64,000 nucleotides of DNA, taken from positions 67,513,601-67,577,600 of the forward strand of contig NC_080428.1 in the NCBI RefSeq assembly GCF_029873635.1. The letters run 5' to 3'. Positions 11,132 through 24,184 of this stretch are shown here, piece by piece. The DNA is from Malania oleifera. Lineage: Eukaryota > Streptophyta > Magnoliopsida > Santalales > Ximeniaceae. The translations under genes and the position numbers were made by a program. How positions within the stretch are numbered: the first letter of the stretch is position 1; each line of letters begins with the position of its first letter. The notes beneath the pieces were generated by a model. It was not told the origin of the DNA. It worked only from the letters and a program-made list of their open reading frames with translations, and did not search any database.

Positions 11132-13981
11132 ATGAAGCTCGTTGTTGTTCCTGCACTGCAATTCAAGGCTTCTACTCTCTTCGGGACCTGCTTGAATTCT
11201 TCTAACTTCCTTCCCACACAGAGTAAAAGTACGAGAAGAAAAAAAAAAGTTGGGGGGGGAACTGTTCGCTTCTTGCAAGTTTTGTTCTTTTTTTTCTCTT
11301 CCATTTTTTGCCAGAATGTATTTTGAATCCATTTACTCTGTTCATATTGTTGTTCCCACCAAGCATTCTTGTTTTGCAATCCTTGTTAATCACTCCTCGC
11401 TTATATTCCTGCAGATTTAGTTTTGAGGCCGTTGGTAGTTGAAGCTAGGGCAAGGTCGAGGGCAAATACTCGGAGAGAGAGTGCAAAAGTCCGAAATATA
11501 AGATTTATGAAGAAGGTGCATCTTCCTTTTACATTTTGTAAAAATACACTGTATGATGTTGGTGCAGATCCTTTACAATGATGCTTTCTGTGAGGTTACT
11601 TTGATCTGTTTGTCATTCACAAAAACAACAATGCTTTTGGGTTTCAAAGGTTCAAGGATAAACCAGTTGTGAAGTACTGTTGTTATGCCTAAGCATGCGT
11701 TTGAACAGCTGTAGATGCTTAAAAGCCCTGTTGGTTCTTCAGTTTATACATTCTCCTCACATCTAATAATGTCTAGAGGGAAGGATGAAAGATGAAATTC
11801 AGGAAAAGGCTTTTTTTTTTTCACACCCCCCCCCCCCCCACCCTCCCCCAAAAAAATAAAAAATAAAAAATCAACCACGCAACCTCTGCTCATGTTGTAC
11901 ATGTAACCCATTCATTGGATAAGTCCAGGGCTGTTTTGTATCATTCCTGGTTTCTTTTTTTGTTTTTTGTTTTTTTATTTTTTTTTTCTTTGGCTGTATA
12001 ATAGAGAAATAGGTGATGACAATACATTTGTTTATGCTACTAGCCTACTAGTTTTCTGTTTCGATTCAGCCATTGTGGCAAAAACTGAAAGCAAGATTTA
12101 TGTTTCATTTATTGTGATATAGTACTTTAATATCTATAATTTACTTTTATTGATTAAATCATTGTATAAACAATTTTAAAAATATTAAAATATAATGACC
12201 ATTTTAATTTAAATATGATTCAGATATAATGAAAATAAAGTATTAAGAATATTGTTCTTGGAGTACTAAAAAGTGAGTTTAAGAAATATAATAAATAAAC
12301 AAAATGGTTATAATTAATTTCTTCTTTTACTATAATTTTTAATTTTATAATAATTTTTAATTTTATAATAATTTTTAATTTATATTATTTTTCATTTTCA
12401 TTCTTTAAATCATATGTTTTAACTATTATTTGATTGAATGATAAAAATCAACGTGTTTAATTAGGTTTTTATTGTTTTAGTTCTGGAAATATTAACCAAA
12501 TAGGTAGGTAGTTTTCCATTTTAAGTTTTTTGTTTTTTTTTGTTTTTGGCTTCTAGTCTTCATTTCTATAATTTTCAATTGTGATACCAAATGACCCCTC
12601 AACTTTGCTTTTTTTTTTTTTTTCGTTTTCAATCCTTCCTACCAAAGATAGCATAAAAGAAATAATGTTGATGCTCTGACATCTAATCTCTTGTGATCCC
12701 CTTTTAGCATTATATTATCATGTTCTTAGGCTTACCTATTTGCAAAATGCTGGAACCCCTTTTGCTTTCTGCAAGGGGTGGCAGGGGGTGAGTTCCAATT
12801 GGGACATTGGGTTATGGTGGAGATTACACAAAGAACACAGCCAAATCCTATTAATTAGGAGTCTGGGAGTCAATCTTTTAATTTTTCTGACTAGTTTGAA
12901 AAATTTTTAATTGTCTCATGTTTTTATTTTTGTCATGGTTTTTTCTACCTTATTGTTCAATTACCTGTGTGTAGCTAATAAATAATATTGTGTGGATAAC
13001 TTGTAGTTCATAGTCAATTGAAATGGGACTGACCTCAGAGCCCACCCTAAATGTTGCAGCATGAAGTGTGGAACTAATACAAAGTATTAGATTGGCACAG
13101 ATAAAGTGCAAGAACATAACAAAGTAGAGACGTAAAGACAATAATAATGAACGATGTCTTTGGTTCGCCTGTAAAGTCTACATCCCTGGCTGCCATGATG
13201 GATCAAATCCACTATGATCTAACAAGATTTAATCACATCATACTGTCATGTCCTAAAGAGCCTTATTACACCAATAAATTGCACAAAAGGATTCCACATG
13301 AAAGTTTTCCCTGCACTTACGAAACCCTATACAACTCCAGAGAGTTCCTGGAAATTTTAAACCATCCCACTGCAAATTGCATAAGATGAACTACCGAACT
13401 AGCAGTTTGGAGTTTTTTTTCGTTGTCCAGTTTATAGGCCGTTCAGTGTTATTGATAGAAACAAACAGAGAGCAGATGCTTCTGCAGGGTTATAATCAGC
13501 CAGCTGATTCATGGTTTGTCTGGTTCACAAAACCACTTATTGTATTCTAGCAAAACTGAACTACTAGTCAGACTAATCTTATTGAGGTAGCACATGCGTG
13601 CGAACTATGTTACTCAAGCAGCACATGTATGTGTGTTTGATCCGTTCAAACCATGACCTTTTATATTTTCTTGACTAGTTCAACGGCTCCCACACAAAGC
13701 CAAGGCTTTCTGTATTCTGTTCAGAGAAGCAGTTGTATGCTATGCTGGTAGATGACCAGAACAAGAAGTGTCTATTTTATGGAAGCACCCTGCAGAAGTC
13801 CATTCGTGAGAATCCCTCTTGTACCACCAGTGTAAGTTCTATTCTGATGTTAAGACATTTGTATGGAAAAAAAAAAAAAAAAAAAAAGCCGCAAAATTTC
13901 CATGGTTATGGACAGTAGATCTTAGCCATCCCAAATTAGAAATTTATTTGGTAGTGGCCAGTAGGTGCTCCTAAGATGCAT

Positions 13982-14014
<33 letters not shown>

Positions 14015-14255
14015 CATATTTAGTTTTTGCCATCCAAGAACTGTCTTGCATTTTTCTGCTGCCTAATTCTCAATTCTATTCAACATTTGTTAATTGAAGG
14101 AAGCTGCTAAACGCGTTGGTGAAGAGCTTGTTAAGGCATGTATTGATCTCGAGATTAATGAAATATCATCTTATGACCGCAATGGTTTTGCTCGGGGCGA
14201 AAGATTGCAAGCCTTCGAAATTGCAATTGGTCAATATGGGCTGCTGCCAGGATAG
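11132..14255 (+). CDS. Organelle-type ribosomal protein uL18 family (L18p/L5e), four coding exons
   Basis: Coding exons are 11132-11222, 11415-11515, 13679-13831 and 14100-14255. All introns are GT-AG, the phases agree, and the joined frame is open for 166 aa. Residues 1-31 are rich in Ser/Thr and hydrophobic residues with few acidic ones, consistent with an organelle targeting peptide. Residues 35-64 are basic (RARSRANTRRESAKVRNIRF). The uL18 fold follows: HTKPRLSVFCSEKQLYAMLV near 69-88, DDQNKK, EAAKRVGEELVKACI near 116-130, and YDRNGFARGERLQAFEIAI near 140-158, ending in GLLPG. Family members bind 5S rRNA in the large ribosomal subunit. The sequence is closer to the plant paralogue group with YDRNGFARGER than to the main plastid L18. 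Intron 2 (2163 bp) holds a poly-C run at 11825; intron 3 holds long A and T runs. The start is the only in-frame ATG giving a targeting peptide. Whether it goes to plastid or mitochondrion is not decided. Confidence 0.9.
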
Positions 14256-15985
14256 ATCCAATCTAATCCTGTGCTTTCTTTGCAGATAGTACGTTTCTCC
14301 AAATCTAATTAATTTATTTCATATGCTTAGTTTACGTTTAGTCCCCGGAAAGGTTCCTGCACCTGGGTTATTTCTTCGACCTTTTTGGGGATTGGCGAGC
14401 GAATGCACTTTTTGATATTTTTCTCTTTTCCCCTTTTCTTTTTCCTTTTTAAATTTTTTTTGGTCTGCCTAGCTAGAACAATCTTGTTTCCTGGTCCTGA
14501 AAAGAAATAGAATTTTTATGGAACCTATTTAATTTCTTGTTTGAAAAATCAGTCACAGAATTTTTATGGAAGACATGTCTTGGCTGCTGGCCTATATTAC
14601 CTCCCCCTATCCGAGTCTAGTTTGGTTGGCGCAGCAAGATCGTTAGACTCGACTCAATTTAAAAATTTTGAACTTCAAACTCAAATGGAACTCCATTTGT
14701 TTGTTATTCTAAATTTGTGAGCTCGACTCAAGTATAAGCTTCACTTGATTGACATTGATTTGGTAATTAAAATAATACTAATATTAAATATATCACTTGC
14801 ACATATATATCCAAAATATTAAGTTCCAAATTAGGTTTGCAAATAATTATTTGAAATTCAGATTGAAGGTGCCCAAATGACATGGTTGGATCAAATTTAA
14901 CTCAAAGCTAGAAATCTTGCTGGCTGACTAGACCTAGTGGCAATGCAGCCAAACCCATCTCAATGACTCTGCCCCTGCTTCAAAAAACGAGTAAATGTCT
15001 CTGGATCGTCATGGGGATGGGGTTGAACATGTAACTTTCCTTAGAAGGCCACCAATCAAGGGAGCATGGATTTAGGGTTGAGGGTTTAGTTCCTTTTTAG
15101 ACAGAGACTCCCAGTTTCCTCCTCTAGCTTTGGAGTGTCTTTTGGGTGTTTCTAGGGTTAGGTAGGGATGCCTTTTTGGATTTTAATTGGAGAACGCCGA
15201 GTCCTTAACGTAGGTTTTGGTTAGATGGCTGGGTCTCAAATGATTCAACGTCATTTTTTTAGGGCTCTGAGTGAATCATGACTTCTTAGAGGGACTACGG
15301 TGAGAGCATTTCTTAGTAAATGTTTTTTGCAGTTAAACTCTGGACTTTTGTGTTGGTTTCATCAACGGGGACGGCCTCTAAATGGGCAACAAAAGAAATA
15401 AAAAAAAGTTGGACTAGGGATTAGGAAAGAATTTCATTGACATATGGGTAGGAGGCCGATGATGTTAGACGTTGTTACTCATGTCCCTGTTCAACCTTGA
15501 TGAGAAACAAGTCCGACTGGATTTTGCAGGGGTGGTGACACCCTGCTTAAAAGTGTTTTCAGAGTTTGGTCGTCATATTTAGGAAGAAACCAGATTTGAG
15601 GTTTGCCCAGACTGTACTGTGTGTCATGGACCTCACACCACTCTGCATATGCCATGACAAAACTATTGGTGAAATAATGGAGCCCGATTCCTTGTTCGCC
15701 CCACTTTTAGGCCATATTTAAATTACAAATAATCTTTCTAAAAGCAACACAAGCACAGGGGATTTGGGAGCACTTTAAAAAAATACTTATCACTTATTAC
15801 TTAAAATAAATGTTTTAATGCTTAAAAAGTATTCATTGCATTGAATACTTTTTAATTGAATTTTGAGAAGCAATTTAAGATAACTATTTCGCCACTTATA
15901 AGTGGCATTATTCATAGATGGGATCAATTTTGTAAATATAAGAATTATTTTATAATTTTAAATATACACTCAAAGATAACATAAT
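14256..15985. other. 3' flank of the uL18 gene; no gene seen
   Basis: The first few hundred bases should be 3' UTR and terminator. The remainder is non-coding and unrecognised. The stretch around 15750-15920 contains short paired motifs (CACTTATTACTTAAAATAAATG against ACCACTTATTTTAAATACAAC at 16930-16960) that could be remnants of terminal repeats around the tandem array. Confidence 0.5.
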
Positions 15986-15989
15986 TCAA

Positions 15990-16925
15990 TCATGAAACAA
16001 AGAAGAAAAACCATCTATTAATTTGAAATAACATTAAAAATTAAAATCACTAATTTAATTAATATTATTATTTTAATATAAATTAATATGGTAATCATAC
16101 GTTAAAAATATAAATTAAGAACAAGATTATTATTAATAAAAAATAATATAATTTTAATTTTAATTAATAAAAAATATTTAATTATTAATTTAAAAATAAC
16201 ATTAAACATATTTACTAATTATATTGTTTCTTAAAAATTAATCATATATTATTTTACTATGTAGTATAGTCTATTAATTTATTAATAAAATATAATTAAA
16301 TTCTAGAATGAACAAAAAACCCATCTATAAATTTAAATTAACATTAAATATATTAAAATTTTAATTTAGTTATTAATACTATTTTTAACATAACTTAATG
16401 TGATAATCATATGTTATAAATATACATTGGTAATTAATACATGAGAATATTATAATATTTTAGTTAATAGAAAATATTTAAATTTTAAATAATAGACAAT
16501 TAATATTACTAGCATTTAAATTTAGTTACAAAAATATTATTATTTTTATTTAAAATATATTTAAAAATAACTATATATTATTTTACCATGTATTATTGTG
16601 TATTAGTTATTACAATTCAATTATGGATTGAGCATAAGCTATTTATTAATTTAAATTAGCATTAAATAAATTAAAATTTAGAATTTAATTAATAATATTA
16701 TTTGTATTATAATTTAATATGATAGTAATATATTATAAATAAATATCAATAATAAGATTATTTTAAGTAAAAATAATAATCCTATATTATTTTTTTAATA
16801 GAAAATCTCTGAATTTTAATCATAAATAATTAAAACAGTTATTAATGCAAATTTTAATTTAAAAATATTAATATTTGTAATCTAAAATATGATTAAAAAT
16901 AATTATATATCCCTATAATAAAAAT
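15990..16925 (+). repeat. Three diverged tandem copies of an AT-rich unit of about 310 bp
   Basis: A landmark reading CCATCTAT..TTAAATTAACATTAAA starts at 16011, recurs at 16321 (period 310) and again, more diverged, about 318 bp on (landmark end 16340 against 16658). Each copy then repeats the same order of motifs, including a TAATATGGTAATCATA-like motif and a TATATTATTTTAC motif. The copies differ by many substitutions, so the array is old. No coding capacity is seen. Confidence 0.7.
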
Positions 16926-17502
16926 AAGTGTCCAAAGACCACTTATTTTAAATACAACTAAACAAAACTTATCAACACATTTCTAATTTAACACTTTTTT
17001 TTTTTTTTCTGAAAAACACTTGTACATAAATGGTAAGACCAAAACTTGTTGGTTCTTTCCACGCCCCCTAAATGAAAGGCCAGTGCTATTATCCCTGCGG
17101 AGAAGAGGGTAGGGATTGTTGGGGGTTTCGGTACAAAATTGCACGGTGCACCAGTAAGGGCTGCCAAAAATTTTGTGATCAACAATCAACATTATAATGA
17201 GGCAATAAATTTCTATTTAACCAGAGTGTACTATACAGAAATCTCTCTCCCATCCACCCTTTCACTTTACACGCCGTTAGATTGCGTGTGAAGCACATTG
17301 TATTTCAACAAACCCTACAAGCTTTACTACAAGTATTTGTAGTTCATTTCTAAATCATTAGTGGCATAGATCCTCTAAAACTCAGCTCGCCTCGTGGTTT
17401 ATAAAAAAAAAAAAAAAAAACACCCTACCCTTGACTATGACAGGGACTAGTTAACAATGAACGTGTTCGCAACTTGGCGCCGATGACTAGACTAATCTAT
17501 GT
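16926..17502. other. Between the array and the galactosyltransferase 3' end; no gene seen
   Basis: The part next to 17503 should contain the 3' UTR of the minus-strand gene. A T run at 16995 and an A run at 17402-17420 produce spurious open frames. A stretch near 17050-17190 has a SINE-like GC content but no recognisable promoter boxes. Confidence 0.4.
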
Positions 17503-20500
17503 TTATCGATTGCTACAGCATTTCGCACCATTTCCTTCTTGAAGCTTCTGCCATAGACACAGCAATTCCCTCGGACCTTGGTAATGGGCCACAACATAAC
17601 CTTCCTTGCACCCCACATTATAGACCCTCTCTTCCTTTTCATACCTAATTTCCAAACCATTCTTCTTCATATCAGCAATCCAGATGCCCATTGCCACGTC
17701 TTCTAGCTTAAACATCTGCCAACTCAAGATAAGCATTAGTCTGTGTTAAAAGAGGTATACTTTGTATAGCAGGATATGAATCGTGATTCACGAGCTTGGA
17801 AAATAAATTGTTAATGTTAGATGATCCAAAATAGTGTTGGTGGCAAGGGCGCCGCGGGGGAGGAAGGGGGGGGGGGTGGAGAGTTTAGGATCATTATTAT
17901 TCATTTCTATACCTTCAGCTGGCCTTTTCTGTATCTCTTGTTGACTGCCTTTGCGATGTCATGTGACACAACGTAACCAGGACCATGTGCCCAAGGGGGG
18001 TAAGTCTCTTCTGACCATTCCTTCACCAAAGCACACATCAAAGAGGAAGTTGAGTCCATTGTGACGCAATTCATTGGCTATTCTACTAAATTCCAGAACT
18101 ACATGCTACTATGCTAGTGTTTTCCCACCCTCCCCCCAAAGGACAGACTAAATAACCTGATGCAGTAGTGCACAATATAATGTCAAGATGGCATACAATT
18201 CTGAATCAATTAGCAAAATTTCCAAACTATTCAATTTTTATCCAACATGTAGTGACCAAAAAGCATAACACATTTAACCCATTTTTGTTTCCTTTTATTT
18301 TTTACCAATATATCTTGATCAAATTCAAGCATGAAATAAAATAACTGAGAGAAAAGTGCTACCTCTTTGCTAATATACCACTTGCTATCATGAGTTCGAT
18401 GAGGACGAGAATCTGAGTTTATGAGACCATAAAGCAATCCTTGAGTCGCATTAATCCTCTTCAAAGAAGTTAAGACTTCGTCCACACGAACAAATGCATC
18501 ATCATCTGTCTTCATGACAAAATTTGCTGAAACAACGTCTGTCTGTTGAAGACATGAGGTCAATGAAGCAACAGAGCAATTCTCCTTGTTAAAGGAATAG
18601 AGAGAAGTTTACCCCAAAGATGCAGATGGCTAGAGTCTTCCAGGTGATAACGCTGTAATAATCAATAAATGGCATCAGCTGTATGTCTCCATATGTCTGT
18701 GCCTCGTTCCAGAGCTCCTCATTTACCATTTGGTTCTTATGCTGCAATACACCTCTAGCTCTTAAATTGGCTAAAGAAAATTCAGTGATGGGCTTACGTA
18801 ACTGCATAATAGCAGTCACTAGGATCACAGAAATTCAAGTGTTTCAAAATCAAACTTAAGATTTTAAAAGAACTACAAGGGCATTTTTTCAGTACACCAC
18901 AATTACAATTTAACAACAAACCAGCTCCTAACCATAAAAAAAATTAACTCTTGAATCTGAGTATCAAATGCTATAAGTAGCGTTACTTTTTATCCAAGCA
19001 CCATATTCTGCGCATGTACAGCTTAGAAACAAAAAATCAGGGTCCACAATAAAACTTCCTGCCTCAGATTTACAAAGGATTTTGGATTGGATATATTTTT
19101 TTGATTAGATGACCAGAAGAAATCAAATCAGACCAGAATAAGTCAAATCAAACTGATAAATCATTGTTCACAATAAAGTGTCTTATGACCAATTATATGG
19201 TGAATCCCCTCAAAAGGTCATTAACACCAGATTGCTACGAGCAAAATGTAAGTTCACAATTAACAGGTTCTAGTATGAGAAGCGAAACTCACTAAACCAA
19301 CAAAAAAGCGCACTGCAACTGCTCCTGATTTCACAGCAGCATATTGCATCCATGTTCTTCGAACAGCCATCCTGCGCTTAAAATTATTTGCTGTAGAGAA
19401 AACCCCAATGAAGAGATCCAGCAGTCTTTGAGGAGGGAGACGAGCTGATTTAAGTTTTTCTATATCAATTATATGTTCTGAATCCTCTGATGTGGGTAAA
19501 CCACTAGCTAGGACAGAAATTAAATCCAAGTCTCCAGAAATCCTTACTTCACTAACAAGCCATGGCTCCAAACTCTGGATAGATAACAAATCAAGAAATA
19601 AAATAAATATAAAAAAGTAATAATTGTTTGAAAATTTTTTAAGATAACTTGATATAGAAATGATAAAAATTACTTCACGATATGCAAATGATGTTATGTG
19701 CTTTCCATCAACTGTCATTTGTATTCCTTCTCCTCCCACCCTTAGTGTGGTAACAAATGGATGACCTTGCCTAAAAGGAAAATATCTTCTTGTTTTAGGT
19801 CCTTTGTGTACCATGGAAGATTTACTCGGAGCATTAGAATGCCTGCTAAGCAGGATAACCTGGTTGTCATCTTTACCCACTATCTTGTTGCACTGGTCCA
19901 GCTCGTCCACTGATACATCAAACTATCTCTAGTTAACATAATTAAAAGAAAAAATAATGCATAATGAGCTTCAAGGAAGCAGTTAAAAAATCTCTAAGAG
20001 AAAAGGAAAAACAGATGAGCACTGAGAGGATAGATCCCTGTCAAAACTTACTGTAGTAAAATAATTATGCAGAAGACAGAATTACTATACGTATGAGCCA
20101 TGATCAAATTACAAAATTTTCAAAACGAATTCCTAGTTTTGCACCTGTCAATAACTTTTATGAGCAGCAATTTGTTCATCATCTCACCATATGATAAATT
20201 GTTCTTCCCATCACCATCATATTTGCAAAATGTCGAGTGACTTGAAAATCAAAATGGCTGTCCATACCATCCAACTTTAATTTAATTTTTTTCTTATAAA
20301 AAAACATATGATGGGCAAGAGAGTGGGTGTAAAACTAGAAAGTAATATGAAAAATGCACTTGTGCATTTCTATATAGACAACTGCACCGTGCATAAACAA
20401 TTAATTGAACCGTATGCACATATATTGAAAGTTGAAAACCATGATATGGTCAAGAAATAGAAAATGAGATGGCTGCCCCTACCTTTCTTATTTTTTTCTG

Positions 20501-21245
20501 GAGTAGGAGATGGACAACGCTCCTCTTCACCCCAGTCATGGGCTATATTCCAGGTATTTTGGACAATTACAGGGTCTTCAGTGATCTTATCACCATGCAG
20601 CCTAACATTGTAATGCAAAATGATGGGTGGATCTGGCTCCCCAGGAAGCCTTTCCCCTCTTAGATCAATCCGAAAGTTACCAAGAAGACCATTCGGAGTG
20701 CCAATGATTGTAATCGAAGAACCCTGAGTGAGGCCACATGGAACCCGCAATTTATAATCACTATTATTGAATTCTGTGGTATTCATTTTATTAAGAAAAT
20801 AAGAGCACTGCTTTTCTTTAGCTCTCCCATGTGAACTTTCATTTGTGTAAACAAGTCTATCCTCTTCAACTGACACCATAAGGCTACTCCATGCATTTCC
20901 AGCTTCCTTCACAGCTTCTACAGCATTTGGTAATCCCTGAGCATGATTTATTAAGTGTTTCAAATGGTTCCATGTATGCAAAGATTGTTGCTCTTCATTG
21001 GAGAAGTTCCTCTGGACAAAGAGACTAAAGACAATGATATCAGCAGATAAAACTTGAGAACCATTCTTCGGATTCTGATCTGCAGTTGAATCCCCAGCAT
21101 ATAACCATTTGAGGGTATTTGTTGTATTGTAGGATAAAGGACTTATAAGGTAACTTTCTCCAATAGGATTTTTCATGACCCCGTACCACATCACCAATAA
21201 CATAAACAAGGATGCAATTAAAACAACACCATACCATCTCCTCAT
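17503..21245 (-). CDS. GALT1: Beta-1,3-galactosyltransferase with galectin domain (GALT1/B3GALT15 type), seven exons
   Basis: Coding exons in transcript order are 21245-20483, 19909-19674, 19574-19293, 18741-18613, 18542-18363, 18020-17913 and 17715-17503. All junctions are GT-AG, the phases match and 636 codons stay open, close to the roughly 640 of Arabidopsis GALT1. Residues 5-25 form a signal anchor for a type II Golgi protein. Asn-X-Ser/Thr sites follow in the stem. A galectin-like domain (about 170-360) includes [14 protein letters not shown] and [13 protein letters not shown]. The GT31 catalytic domain (about 385-620) has [11 protein letters not shown], the metal-binding MKTDDDAF with DDD at 483-485, [12 protein letters not shown] and [11 protein letters not shown]. 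In this family the enzyme adds beta-1,3-linked galactose to complex N-glycans, the first step to Lewis a structures; relatives galactosylate hydroxyproline on arabinogalactan proteins. All catalytic motifs are intact, so it is probably functional. Confidence 0.95.
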
Positions 21246-21298
21246 TTCAGCTCATTAGTAGTTTGCATCAAAAGTTCTGGTACTAAATTCAGTGGTGA
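21246..21298 (-). promoter_or_regulatory. Leader segment of the galactosyltransferase first coding exon
   Basis: On the minus strand an acceptor (TAATAATTGCAG) ends at 21299, leaving 53 bases of leader before the ATG at 21245. This implies at least one upstream leader exon and a leader intron of nearly 3 kb. Inferred from splice signals. Confidence 0.45.
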
Positions 21299-22059
21299 CT
21301 GCAATTATTAGAAACCAACATGTAACAAAGAGGTCATCAGCCATCACCAAGCATTGAGGAGTTAGGTCATAAAAGCAAGTCAACAAATCCCAGGAATTAT
21401 AAAAAATATAGAAAAAAATAAATAAGATCTGTTTGGAGAAAACCTTCAAGTCTCTCAACTGGAACAAAGTAGATAGAGAAACTGTGGATCCCGGAAGGCA
21501 TGTTTCACCTCTTCATGATAAAAGAGTACATATTTTCAAATTCTAGCCTGCTGAGTGCTATAACTTTTATGTTGTGCAACCTTTTAACTTCCCAAATTGA
21601 CTACATAGGCCTTGCGATTTCTGGAACTGATGACACAAGGTTCATCCAAGACAAAAGCAGTCATGCTCCCAGGTCCCAAATCAACCAGCCCTTGGAAAAA
21701 TTCTAAGAATTTTCCTAGGAAACCTAGTAAACGAATAAGAATATGTAAAAACTATATGAAAGAAACCAAGATAATGATCAATGGACCAAAAGCACATACA
21801 AAAATAATCAACCACGAATAAGCTAATGATACAATTAGAGAGAAGTATACAGGAAATGCCACTTGCCACAACAAAATAAAAGGTCAGATGTCAATATGCA
21901 GTTTTATGTAGCACGACTAATTAGAAAGTTAAGGGAATTTTTTATTCATATGTTCTAAACTGAACTATAGGCTTCCAGAGAGATGTATTAGAGAATATCA
22001 TCCAGAGTCTTACACTCACTGGAAATTCAATCTCAATTGGGAGATAGCACACAGAACAC

Positions 22060-22245
22060 CCATGATTATTGGGATAGCAGTAAGGTTGCTCCTTTGTGAC
22101 CACTTGGTCATGGGTTTGAGTCCGGGAGACAGCCTCTCTACATAAAGCAGGGTAAGATTGCGTACACTGTGACAACCCTCCCCCTACTCTCCAAAGTGAG
22201 GAGCCCTGTGGCCCAAGGACGCTCTTGTGTGTGTGTGTATAAGTT
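22060..22245 (+). mobile_element. Au-like SINE
   Basis: A tRNA-derived short element with a recognisable RNA polymerase III B-box-like TGGGTTTGAGTCC at 22111-22123. Then come the features typical of Au SINEs: GACAGCCTCTCT, AAGCAGGGTAAGATTGCGTAC, a CCCTCCCC region, GAGGAGCC and a TTGTGTGT tail. It sits in the leader intron of the galactosyltransferase gene, antisense to it. Assigned from memory of the family. Confidence 0.7.
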
Positions 22246-22507
22246 CGGTCCTTTCAGCTGCTGATTTGAAACAATCTCATATTCACTGCCCCAACATACT
22301 AAAAACAAGCCCATTTGGGTAAAGACTTAACTAAATCCTCTAACGAACTGTATAATTATTGGATTTATACCAGTGAACAAAAAAGGAACGAAAAAAGCAA
22401 CAAGTTTATTAATAGAATTGAGGCTCTAGACAAAGAATCTTCTTCTTTGGATATACTAGAAAAAAGGACTAGATTATGTAATGATGAAACTGAAAAAGAA
22501 TACTAGA

Positions 22508-22646
22508 GTGCAGGGTGTAGGTTACGACACAAAGTTTTATAAGCTAGATTACAACCCCCACCCCCACTTTTTTTTTTTTCTTTCTTTTTCCCCCCTTCTC
22601 TCTTTGGGGGCAAGGGTGCAGGTTAGTACACAAAGTTTTATAATTC
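22508..22646 (+). repeat. Direct repeat of about 30 bp flanking a pyrimidine-rich tract
   Basis: The motif GTGCAGG..TAGGTTA..ACACAAAGTTTTATAA occurs at about 22508-22541 and again, slightly shorter, at 22616-22643. It encloses about 75 bp of C- and T-rich sequence. It may be a local duplication or the footprint of an insertion. Confidence 0.55.
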
Positions 22647-23625
22647 ACAGTCCCTGCAAAGTGAAAAGCCCAATAATCTGTCCACTAATGCAGTCCCCAA
22701 GGACAGAAACCGCATCAAACTTATGCATACTCTGTTCTTTTTTCTGCTCAAGTAAGCCATAAAATGATTACAGATTGAACAAAGGCGATGAGGGAAAAGA
22801 GAAATAGAGGAAATAAAGGGAAAATACTTTCCAGATTCCAGAAACAAACCAAATAATTGATTTTTATATATGTATTTTTATTAAAAAAACAGGTTAGGTA
22901 AAAGATACAGCTATCCAATTGCACCAGTTTGAGTATCTGCTCTTCAATATTATCAAAGCAGCAGCAACTGCAATTTGTTCTTATTTTCCTTTCTTGCAAA
23001 ATTATTTGCTGCAAACTCTTCTCATCACACAACTTGTCAATTCCCCAAAACTTAAGCACTATTATTCAGTAGTTTCAAAGAAAATTGTTTACTAACAAGA
23101 TTATTGGCCTCTATCAATTCTTCTCTCAGCACAAAAAAATTAGTTTGATTTTGCAGTATCAAATTCAGGTTTGAATCTTCCTCCACAAAAAAAAACTAAA
23201 GTGTGCTAGGTTAGGGATATACTCTAAAAGAATTTTTTCCCCTTTTTTTGTGAAGTAAATTAACAATTTCTGAGAAAAAAATTATAATGTGATACTGTTT
23301 CAGTTTTAGTAACAAAGCACAAGTCATGGAAAATGGTGAATAAAACTTTGGGTTGCCAGATTTTGTGCTTTAGAAGGATAATCTACCAGGTCTCAGAATA
23401 TTCATACCAATTGGTCGTTTGCTAGGATATTGGTGTTCTTTTGGTAACAATCAAGACTCCTTAATCAGAATTTGCTACAAACCCTGACAAAAATCACACG
23501 GATTTTAAATTTAGGGAGAAAAACAACCAGAATCTAGCCTCAAATAATCAGCTTGAGTTCTAACATGTTCCTTTTTACCCTTATACAGGATTCCCCACAT
23601 AAGGTTCTTTTATAGAGTAGCATAG

Positions 23626-23660
<35 letters not shown>
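23626..23660. repeat. (ATT)n microsatellite
   Basis: About 11 ATT units in the leader intron of the galactosyltransferase gene. Confidence 0.9.
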
Positions 23661-23940
23661 CTAGAGTTTTAAAACTGTTCTACAGTGACAGAGATTCAGT
23701 AAAATGACTGAACCAATTGAGTTCTCCATTAGGTAATACACTTTACTAAAGCTTGAAATAAAATACATTTACTCACAGCTTTCTAAAACTTAACTCTTCA
23801 GAGATTAACAGGAGAAACCCAAAGCACGAAAAAGTCAACTAAGTAGATATGGCGAACAAATTGAGGACACAGATCTGAACGCGTTACACTGAAGAGTCAG
23901 CAACAAGAAGCAACTCAACCCTCACTGAATTACTTCCAAA

Positions 23941-23943
<3 letters not shown>

Positions 23944-23977
<34 letters not shown>
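23944..23977. repeat. (GA)n microsatellite
   Basis: About 17 GA units; on the minus (gene) strand this is a (TC)n tract close to the promoter-proximal end of the leader intron. Confidence 0.9.
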
Positions 23978-23984
<7 letters not shown>

Positions 23985-24184
23985 GCGGAAAAGTACATAA
24001 GAGACATAAAACCGCAAAATTTCAAGCAACAACAAGCTACTCAAACCTCGCTCATTCAATTTAAGAGAGAGAATGAACAGTGAAAACTGCAATTAGAAAT
24101 TCAAGCTCAAGCAAAGCCGTAGGAGAAAAGAGAGTATAAAAACCTTCTGCCAAGCAAACCTGCGGTGCAAATTAACATGCGTAC

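Noticed and set aside
11825-11840. Poly-C runs here and at 8142-8157 considered as structural signals such as G-quadruplex formers
   Set aside because: Single homopolymer runs next to T or A runs, more likely slippage products or assembly artefacts than evolved structures.
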